Positions 1 to 10,063 of a stretch of 26,397 nt of DNA are shown here, in pieces. Both the position numbers and the translations under genes were made by a program. Under the pieces are notes generated by a model, which ran no database searches, was not told the DNA's origin, and saw nothing but the letters and a program-made list of their open reading frames with translations. The first letter of the stretch is position 1, and every line of letters starts with the position of its first letter. Source of the DNA: Thoreauomyces humboldtii. Taxonomy: Eukaryota > Chytridiomycota > Chytridiomycetes > Spizellomycetales > Powellomycetaceae. The stretch covers positions 1 through 26,397 of the forward strand of contig JADGJA010000280.1 in the NCBI GenBank assembly GCA_027596035.1, read 5' to 3'.

Positions 1-27
1 CACCACCACCACCACCACCACCACCAG
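1..27. repeat. (CAC)n microsatellite at the window edge
   Basis: About nine perfect CAC trinucleotides run from the first base, so the tract may continue outside the window. Read in frame 1 it would encode a His run that reaches a stop near base 130. I cannot tell whether this is the end of a gene lying to the left or non-coding repeat. Confidence 0.9.
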
Positions 28-1206
28 CCCCAGCCAGCATGCACATGTACCACCGACTGTGCGCACCAGGAAACGGAGCGCAGGACAAAACGGAAGGAAA
101 AAAAGGGGGAAAAGGCGACCGATGCGATCTGATTTGAACCCAGCACGAAAAGGAAGGAAGAAAAAAACAAAAAAAAAACATCAGAGTGCCTAACCTGGCA
201 GGTCATGACGCTATCAAAGCCATGCCCCTCATTGCAACAACCGACGGAACTGTGTAATTTAGTAACCTTACCACCTGCCGGGCGGCCGTGATGGCCCCGT
301 TCATTAGAAATGTCTCCCGGCCGAACCCTAACCCAGGACTCGGTCGCTGGTTGACTTCGGGCGTGTGCGGTTTTAGGTGAGCCTCCGTCAGCCTTGCCGC
401 AAGTATAGCTTCACTGCGTACATGTTGCGCAGACTAGTAAAATCTCAAGTCTTAAAAAGAACAGTAAACGTCGCTGCTTCACACCACATGTGTGTGTGCT
501 ATAGATTTTCTTCCTCCCAGCTGTCCCAGGCTGTGCGAAGTCGGTTTCCTCGCAGAGTCCAACTCCTCGCCTGCTTCCTGACCTAGAGATGAGCTGGAAA
601 GGTCACCTTGGGACTTGAGACATCCGTCTTCTAATCGGGATAGTCAAGGGGCGGCACACCCGTTCTCCTCGTCGCTTGACAAGCCTACTCGACGAGGCCG
701 CCGAGCGATTGAGCTAGGGCATGGACGGGAAGCTTCATTGTTTCGGCAGGTCCATGAGGAGGACGATGACGACTTGGACCTGTTTGGCACAAAGCGCCGG
801 CGTCGAAGGCTCTTCGGAGCCTCTGAATAATGAGGTTGGACTCCCCTACGTAGATCTGCACCCTTTTTCACACCCTTTGACGAGTAGGGTAAACCGAGGA
901 TCGCTTTCACTATGTTCTATCTATGGGTATGGATTGGTAAAATAACCGTTTAATAACCAAACTCGTCCGTTTGGAAGGTAGCGTCGGCGACGAGCTTGCA
1001 AAGAGACAAATTTCCAGTGTTCTCTCCTTTGCCATCGGTGGTCGGTCTGATCACATTTCGTCTCTGTGGAAGGTTGGAAGGCACATGTACCGGTACTCCG
1101 ATGGTCTGACAAGCTGGGATTTACTTGTACACGCTGTCACACTGCAATGTCAAGAGCGCACACGCCTTGCTCGTTTGATGAAGGACATCTGTGTAATGTA
1201 AACATG

Positions 1207-1243
1207 TACTGTACTGCTTGCTGAACCAAGCTACAGTACAGTA
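1207..1243. repeat. 10-bp inverted repeat upstream of the H+-ATPase
   Basis: TACTGTACTG (1207-1216) and CAGTACAGTA (1234-1243) are perfect reverse complements separated by 17 nt. They lie about 305 bp before the pump's start codon. This could be a dimeric protein-binding site or a hairpin; the function is unknown. Confidence 0.6.
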
Positions 1244-1386
1244 AGTAGATGCGAGCGATCTGCTCTTACGAGATCGGAGCCTCGTCGGTGCCCAAAAGAT
1301 GTCATGGCATCACATGCGCTCTGTTCCATTGTGGAACTTTCGGGAATTGTCGGAGGGAAGCGCGGGGAGGAGCGGCGCGTCGTGTG

Positions 1387-1420
1387 GTGATGTCACGATT
1401 TTGGGCCCATGAGTCATGGG
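1387..1420. promoter_or_regulatory. Paired bZIP-like palindromes upstream of the H+-ATPase
   Basis: GTGATGTCAC (1387-1396) resembles an ATF/CREB half-site pair. CCCATGAGTCATGGG (1406-1420) is a palindrome around a central G and contains the Gcn4/AP-1 core TGAGTCA (1410-1416). Both lie 130-160 bp before the pump ATG at 1549. Binding by a bZIP factor is inference from the core motif. Confidence 0.45.
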
Positions 1421-1548
1421 TTGTTGTTGTTGCCTTGTTGGTGCGTTCGTTCCTCGAAGAAGCGCGGGATCGTCAAAAGGGCACTGCATCACTCGGCGGG
1501 AGCGCTGCTGCCCACTCCCACGTCTCTTCAGCCTTGGTCACCCTTACA

Positions 1549-4500
1549 ATGTCTCAGCGCAACGGAGCCTCGGCAAGCCCACGGCAGGAACAGCCCTCAT
1601 ACGAGATCCACATCCCCATAGACGATGAGCCTGCAGAATCCCAGAACGGCGTCCAGAACGGCGTCCAGAACGGCGTCCAGAACGGCGCGGGGCAGCAGAT
1701 GGCAGCTCGCGCTCGCGACCAAGCAGGCTCTCAGAGACCCGACCGAAAGACCGCGACAGGTCCCAAGACACAAGGGACCGATCAGGAAGGCAAGGGTTCG
1801 GAAGACCCAAAGAATCGCTATCGGGGCGAGGAGTTTGAGATGCTCTTGAAGTTCGTCAAGGACAACGAAAACGAAGAAACCAAGACGTCGCCGTCGGAGG
1901 ACGACGAGGAGGCGCATTTCACACGCCCGTGGTACGCGCCGTGGAAGAAGACGACGGTGAAGAGCACCAAGGAGAAGGCGATTCCAGCCGATTGGCTCAA
2001 GACGGATTTCACCAAGGGCCTGAGCGATGGTGACATTGACGCTCGTCGACGGGACCACGGTTACAACGAGCTGGAAAGGTATGAGAGAGATGGGACCCTG
2101 CGTGGCTCCTTCTGCGACAGGGCTTATCTGAACATGTTCAGGACAGTCCGAAGGAGAATCAGTTGCTCAAGTTCATCGGCTATTTCCGAGGTTCCATCCT
2201 CTACGTCATGGAGATCGCCGTGATCCTTGCCGCAGGGTTGCGGGATTGGATCGACCTGGGAGTGATCATGGCCATCCTGCTGCTCAACGCGTTCGTTGGG
2301 TATTACCAAGAGAAGAGCGCTGGAGACATCGTCGCGCAGCTCAAGGCCGGCATTGCCATGAAAGCTACGGTGGTCCGGAACGGGAAGGAACAAGAGATTG
2401 AAGCTAGGGATCTTGTTATTGGCGATATTGTGATCTTGAAAGAAGGAACTACCATCCCGGCAGATGCGAGGCTTCTTGCGGATTATAACAATCCGGATGC
2501 AGCCCCTGTCGGCAAGAAGCAAGGTGTTGCGCCCTCCAACAAACCTCCCAGCAAGCCTCCCAGCAAACCTCAGCCCACGAAAAAGGTTGGTATACTGCGA
2601 TCTGATCGACCCCTCGCATGCTGCTAACAATGCCTTGTAGTCTCAAGATGACGAAGATTCCGACCCTACCAACACTAGCACTGATACTGTCAACCACGAT
2701 GAAGACAACGACGGGGAAGACAAGGGTCCGAGCGTCCTATCTGTCGACCAGAGCGCTATCACCGGCGAAAGTCTTGCCGTCGAGAAGTTTATGGGAGAGG
2801 TATGGGGTTGGTTTGGCGAACTCCATCACGACTATACGCTCACGCTTCAGCTTCCTCCGGCACAGATCGCTTATTACACCTGTGGGGTCAAGCGGGGAGA
2901 GGCATACGCAGTTGTTTGCAGTTCGGCCAAACAGTCCTTCGTTGGCAAGACCGCCATGCTTGTTCTCAGTGAGTATCATGTCCACCATTTCTTGACGCTT
3001 GTCGAATCCCTTGTCTATCTACTCCCTCGCTGATGTCAGGATATCTTTCACAGACTCGAATGAAAAGGGTCATTTCCAGGTCGTGCTTGGACAAATTGGA
3101 GACACCCTCCTCCTGGTCGTAGTGCTCTTCATTTTCGCCGTTTGGATCGACGGATTTTTCAAGGGCACCGGCATTGCAACCCCAGCCGATGACAACCTCC
3201 TCGTCTATGCACTTGCATTCCTCATCGTGGGCGTGCCCGTCGGTCTTCCTTGTGTGACCACAACTACCATGGCCGTTGGAGCAGCCTACCTAGCCCGTCG
3301 TAAATGCATTGTGCAGAAACTCACTGCAATTGAATCTCTGGCCGGCGTGGACGTTCTTTGCACCGACAAGACTGGAACGCTTACAGCAAACAAGCTTTCG
3401 TTGAATGAGCCGTTCTTGATGAAGGACGTCGATCCGGATTGGTTCATGACCGTCGCTGTTTTGGTATGTCATCCCGTCCGTCCACATCGCCCGACATGAA
3501 ACTCATTTAGATTACAGGCTTCGTCGCACAGTATTAACGCCCTGGATCCAATTGATAAAGTTACGATCCTGGCGCTCAAAGACTACCCGGGGGCGAGGGA
3601 GAATCTGGCGTCAGGCTGGAAGACCGAGGAATTCCACCCGTTCGACCCAACCTCTAAGCAGATCACTTCAAAGGTCACCAAGGACGGAAAGACGTTCCAC
3701 TGCGCAAAGGGAGCACCAAAGGTGGGACATATTAGTCGGATGCATGTTTCGGGTGCAAGCCTCGGGTTGTAGGTCTCATTCATGATTTTTCCAGGCATTG
3801 CTCAAGTTGAAGAACTTTGCCCCGGACGTCGCCGCCGCTTACAACGAAAAGACTCAAGAGTTCGCTCGGAGGGGTTACCGCTCGCTCGGCGTCGCTGTCA
3901 AAGAGGACGGAAAGGATTGGGATCTTCTTGGAATCATGTCGATGTCAGACCCCCCGCGCGCGGACACGGCAGCAACCATCGCTGAGGCGCAGAACCTGGG
4001 AATCCGCATCAAGATGCTTACAGGAGACGCAGTGGCCATTGGCAAGGAACTTGCGCGGCAACTTCACCTCGGCACCAACATCTTTGATTCCGAGCGACTC
4101 TTGGCTGGCGAGAAGAGCGGGTCCGAAATTATGGACTTCATTGAAGCTGCCGATGGATTCGCTGAGGTCAAACCAGAAGACAAACATTCCGTTGTATCCC
4201 TTCTGCAGCAGCGTGGTCATCTCGTCGCCATGACTGGCGACGGCGTGAACGATGCGCCAAGTCTTAAGAAGGCCGACTGCGGAATCGCTGTTGAGGGTGC
4301 CTCAGACGCGGCTCGTTCGGCTGCTGCTGTCGTGTTCCTTGACGAGGGCCTCAATTCGATTATCACTTCGATCAAGGTGGCTCGACAAATCTTTCACCGT
4401 ATGAAAGCTTATATCATCTACCGCATTGCCCTCTGCGTCCATCTTGAAGTGTATCTTCTTTTGTCCCTGCTCATCATTGACGAGACCATCCGGGTTGACC

Positions 4501-5384
4501 TTATTGTATTCCTCGGTACGTGCGCTAGAGAAGGCTTATGTCTAATGCCTTATGTATTCTTATCATTCCTCCTCACATTCCAGCCATCTTTGCCGATGTG
4601 GCCACGGTGGCTATCGCCTATGATAACGCACCTTTCGCCAAGGCCCCAGTGGAGTGGCAGCTCGGCAAGGTCACCATCATCTCCACGATTATTGGCTTGC
4701 TCCTGGCTGGTGGAACGTGGATCGTTCGAGGCACTCTCCTCATGACCGCAAACAGCGGCATCATTGCCAATCACGGCTCTGTACAAGAAATTCTCTTCCT
4801 GGAAATTGCATTGACCGAGTCCTGGGTGATCTTTGTGTAAGTCATATCCCATCTCGGATTTTATTAGTCACTGTGCTGACTTTTTTCTACAGAACCCGCT
4901 TGAATCAAGGAAAGGGCGAAACGTTCGTCTGGCCTTCATGGCAGCTCGTTGCCGCCGTTTTCGGAGTCGACGTCCTCGCTACCCTATTCTGCGTGTTTGG
5001 TTGGATTAGCGGGAGCGGCTACCCTGAAGCCGAGTCGTACTCCGGCGGCACGGATTTCGTGACGGTCGTGCGCGTCTGGTGCTTCAGCTTTGGAGTGACC
5101 GTTGTCATCGCATTCTTCAGTGAGTATTCAACATGCTGTATCAAAGAGATTCAGTGCCTTTCATCCGTCCGGCTTCTTACCGTTTGCCTTTCTTTTTCCA
5201 AGGTTATCTTCTCAATCAGTGGGCCCTTCTCGACCGCATGGGGTCACAACCTCGAAGCAGGAAGAACGTCAAGATGGAGAACTTTATCCGGGAAATGCAA
5301 CAGATGACGCTCGTGCATGAAAAGTCCCCCGAAGGCGCAGAAGTGTTCAAGTTCGCGAGTGCGGAGAGCAAGAAGGAAAAATGA
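1549..5384 (+). CDS. PMA1: Plasma-membrane H+-transporting P-type (P3A) ATPase
   Basis: This pump uses ATP to expel protons across the plasma membrane and sets the membrane potential that drives nutrient uptake. Exons: 1549-2078, 2147-2585, 2641-2799, 2866-2968, 3054-3463, 3518-3721, 3795-4515, 4584-4836, 4893-5119, 5203-5384 (1075 aa; yeast Pma1 is 918). Visible signatures are actuator TGES (364-367), the phosphorylated Asp of CTDKTGTLT (D515), GDGVNDAP (about 763-770), the M6 segment [14 protein letters not shown] with the conserved proton-pathway Asp, and the fungal regulatory tail [17 protein letters not shown]. Extra length comes from an N-terminal extension with four NGVQ-type 12-bp repeats (1642-1689) and an acidic insert (about residues 305-355) just before [10 protein letters not shown]. 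That insert is typical of a second fungal clade of H+-ATPases, which I recall from ascomycete PMA2-type pumps. The start at 1549 is the first Met with a pump-like N-terminus. The gene converges on GTR1. Confidence 0.97.
1642..1689 (+). repeat. Four tandem 12-bp coding repeats in the H+-ATPase N-terminus
   Basis: Four consecutive 12-bp units (cagaacggcgtc, the last with two changes) encode [16 protein letters not shown] in the disordered cytoplasmic N-terminus of the pump. Such in-frame units often vary in copy number between strains. Confidence 0.9.
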
Positions 5385-5592
5385 CCGAGCCTGTATAAAT
5401 GAACCCGAATGCCAAACAGCCAAGCGAGATCCAGGAGGCGGGCCTTATAAATGTAATGGACTCCATTTGAATTCTGGAGCGGACTTTAATGAGATTGCGT
5501 GTAATCAGACTGCAGATGAGATCAGAAAGGGGGTTGCAGGTATCATTTTGTATGTACAGTACGCGGAGAGAGAGAGACGGCTCCAGGTGAAA

Positions 5593-7359
<1,767 letters not shown>

Positions 7360-9680
7360 ATGGACCCACTAGACCCTGAGCACACGTTCAAACCGCCGTC
7401 GCGACCAGCGCCAAAACAGGTTTCCATCAAGGACGTCCCCGGCAGCTCAGAAATCGACCTGCATGAGTACGATTACTCGGTTCGTGCTCCTTCTCCACCG
7501 CCACCTGCTCAATTCGCCCAACATCCGCCTCTTTGGACCCAACACCGCGACGCAGCAGGCCGTGCTTACTTCCATAATGCAATGACGAAGGAAAGTCGGT
7601 GGGACCAGCCTCCAGATTTTCGTGCACCACCACCACCACCGCCTCCATTTTTCGCTGGTGGAGCCCAACCGTTGCCTTTCCATGTTCCACCCGTCGTGCA
7701 GCAGGCTCCAGCAGCCGCGGAGGCGAAGGAGCATGTACTCGCCATGAAGATCATACCTTCGACTCCCTGGTCCATCGTGCTCACCAACTGCGAACACGAG
7801 TTCTTCTACAACGCTGACACCCGCGAGTCCTTGTGGGACATGCCGGACGACCTTGGCGAGCTGATGGGCCAGCTCATAGTCGAGGCCATGGGCATGGGCG
7901 ATGATGTCGTCGAAGAGCTTGTTCAAGAGCAGAGCGATGGCGACGGGGAGCAGCCTCCTGAGACCTCGCGGGGACGGTCGGAGGATGCTGATGCGGTGCA
8001 CCCTGGAGAGAAGCGCAAGGCGGCAAATGATCCCGAAAGCGCCAGCAATGGGAAGCGCGCGAGAGTGGAAGATGTACCGTCGCAAAACAAGCCGCTACCA
8101 GGATCGGCCGATGCTTCCCCTGCCGAAGACGGAACGGCAGAGTTCTTGAATCTGCTCCGTGAAGCAGACGTGTCTCCTTACACAACCTGGGAGAAAGAAC
8201 TTCCAAAGATCATTGACGATCCACGTTACGGAGGTGAGCTTCAGCCTGGTTCAGGTCTATCAAACCGCGCGTGGAGGTATTTACAACCGATTTCTTGTAG
8301 TTCTGGCTACGCTAAAAGAAAGAAAGTCTGTTTTTGATCAGTATTGCATTGCCCGTGTTTCGGAGCTTCGTGAAGCCAAAGCGAAAGCGACACCCCGCGA
8401 AATCTATCTGCAGATTTTGAAAGACAACACGACTGCGCGAACCCGGTGGGATGATTTCAATCGGAAGTTCAAACGCGACAAGCGGTTTACCAGTATCGAT
8501 GCCAAGGAGCGTGAAAAGCTTTTCAAAGCGCATATAGCCAATCTGAAGGGCAAGGGTGGTACGGAGGCTTCCAAAATCGAGATGCCCAGCTATAAGGATG
8601 AGTTCCATGAGCTTCTCAAAGAAACAGTAGGTCTAACTCGGGACTCGAGCTGGCGGCAAACGAGCCGAGAACTCGAAGACGATCCTCGCTACAGGGCCGT
8701 TCGTTCTTCCAGTGAGAGAGAAGACCTATTCCGCCAGTACGTTCGACGGTTGGACGACGTCAGTCCTGAGCAGAAAGCTAGAGACGAGGCCGAAAAGCGG
8801 GATCACGATCGAAAGGCCCGAGAGGCTGCGGCGGTGCGGGACCGCGAAATGCAGGCTCGTCGCGAGATGTCTCACCTGAGCAAAGAAGTCACTTCGCACC
8901 GGCACAACCTACAGAGTCAGGATGCTCGGTCGACGTTCCAGACTCTCCTCGTCAACACCGTCAGAGACACAGCTGTCCAGTGGTCGGAAGTCCGGCCTCA
9001 TCTCGAGCGTGACCCGCTGTGGGCGCGATGCGATGCCCTGGACGATCACCAGAAGCAGATGCTCTTCTCGAACCACCTCCGGGATCTCCACCAACGCCTT
9101 GTTGCGGGGTTCCATGCTGCTCTGAAGAAGACGACCGAGGTAGCGACGGTGTGGGAAGATGTACGCGGGTGGATCCTCCAGGACCCTCGCACCCTTAAGC
9201 TGGCCGCCGACCCTACGGCGCCCGGGTTCGAGGAACTGGTGCGACGGGAGTTTGAGACATTCCAGGAGGAAAGGCTGAGGGAAGCTCGCAGGGCGCTCTC
9301 GGAACTACTAGCCGAGAACAACTTTCTGAAGTTTCACGTGAAGCAAGCCGTGGCCGACACGCGGGCCACGGCCCTGGATGAGGGCAAGACGGATTCCAAG
9401 GAAGGCGATGAGTGGGGCTTCATCAGCCTTGCTGAGATCGGGGAGGTTTTGAACGTGAGTGCTTGATCGGTCGGTACTTTCACAGTCTGGGCTGGGGATG
9501 GAAAGGGCTGACGAAGGTTCTTTGCTTTCCTCTTCATCTCAGGACGACAAACGTTACATCCAACTGGCGCATCTCGCCGAAGAGCGGGAGCGGACGGTGA
9601 AGGAGCATGTTCGGGATCTCATCCTCCGATATCGAGCAGAGCGGGGAGGGACTGTTGATAGAACCTTATCAGGTCATTGA
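7360..9680 (+). CDS. TCERG1: TCERG1/CA150-like WW and FF domain transcription elongation and splicing factor
   Basis: Proteins of this type bridge the phosphorylated RNA polymerase II tail (through FF domains) and proline-rich splicing factors (through WW domains) in the nucleus. Exons: 7360-8233, 8301-9454, 9543-9680 (721 aa). WW1 is near residues 57-87 (W59, ending WDQPPDF); WW2 is near 135-166 (TPWSIV...WDMPDDL) and matches the middle WW of TCERG1. A proline run lies between them, and an acidic to basic linker (190-250) resembles a nuclear localisation region. Six FF-type repeats follow from about 259, 321, 384, 498, 558 and 629. FF1 carries the TCERG1-like TTWEKELPKIIDDPRY, which favours TCERG1 over Prp40. 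Only two WW domains are visible, against three in human TCERG1. An upstream in-frame start is possible but unsupported. Confidence 0.93.
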
Positions 9681-9793
9681 CCTACCCCGTAGTCGTACTT
9701 TATTCCCTCCCGCGACGCTCGGATGCGGTTTGTAGGGACCCTCCATCTTTACCAAAGAGCCCTAAGCTGAGCTCAATGCCGGGGGTGACGTTT

Positions 9794-9810
9794 GTCCGGC
9801 CAATCCGGAC
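9794..9810. promoter_or_regulatory. Inverted repeat GTCCGG-CCAAT-CCGGAC
   Basis: Perfect 6-bp arms flank a CCAAT pentamer. CGG-N5-CCG spacing is the kind of site bound by dimeric Zn2Cys6 fungal factors, and CCAAT is the HAP/NF-Y core. Which of these applies, if either, cannot be told from sequence. Confidence 0.4.
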
Positions 9811-9828
9811 AAGTCAGCGACGGGGAAA

Positions 9829-9863
9829 ACGCGTGACACGGCTGGCCCTCCCAGGTGACGCGT
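9829..9863. promoter_or_regulatory. Two MluI cell-cycle boxes (ACGCGT)
   Basis: Two exact ACGCGT hexamers (9829-9834 and 9858-9863), 29 bp apart, lie 200-235 bp before the ATG at 10064. ACGCGT is the established core of the MBF (Mbp1/Swi6-type) G1/S site in fungi. A pair in one promoter is suggestive but not proof. Confidence 0.5.
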
Positions 9864-10063
9864 TGAGCCTGGCGGGAGGATGCGCAGCGGCGTTTCTCTT
9901 CCTTTTCCCTCGAGACCCTCGCCTGCACCTCCTCGCGCTCCCTGTGCGGCGTCTCTACTGTATCATCATATATACTGCATCCCTTCCCGCATCGCTTCCT
10001 GCCTGTTCGCTTTCCGAAAACAAAAGTACGACCGGGCCTTCGCTGCACATCGCACTTCGCAGC

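Larger units (their letters stand above)
28..1548. other. Long stretch without a recognisable gene
   Basis: No open frame here shows a recognisable domain on either strand. Bases 100-180 are A-rich. The most gene-like piece is a + frame open from about 582 to 830, whose end is acidic then arginine-rich (EEDDDDLDLFG followed by KRRRRR); it has no convincing start or upstream exon. The right-hand part (about 1200-1548) is best read as promoter and 5' leader of the H+-ATPase. The pump's reading frame stays open upstream to 1249, but those 100 codons look non-conserved and I do not count them as coding. Confidence 0.6.
9681..10063 (+). promoter_or_regulatory. Intergenic region and promoter of the CDK-site-rich gene
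   Basis: This 383-bp gap between two + genes holds two ACGCGT boxes (9829-9834 and 9858-9863), an inverted repeat enclosing CCAAT (9794-9810), and a TATA-like atatatac near 9968-9975, about 90 bp before the next ATG. The left part should also contain the 3' end of the TCERG1-like mRNA. Confidence 0.55.

Noticed and set aside
322..334. aaccctaaccc resembling telomere repeat
   Set aside because: There is a single partial unit with no array, and genes lie on only one side because the window starts there.
615..830. EEDDDDLDLFG motif resembling the acidic region of elongation factor eEF1B-beta
   Set aside because: Only about eleven residues match. The flanking sequence (arginine-rich afterwards, no GST-like or catalytic part) does not fit, and no splice path to such domains was found.
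1249..1548. In-frame 100-residue N-terminal extension of the H+-ATPase
   Set aside because: The encoded sequence is unlike any pump N-terminus, carries promoter-like palindromes, and the Met at 1549 gives a normal acidic cytoplasmic start.
1597..2058. Minus-strand frame opposite the first H+-ATPase exon
   Set aside because: It is a mirror of the coding strand with repetitive AVLD runs that arise from the NGVQ repeats.
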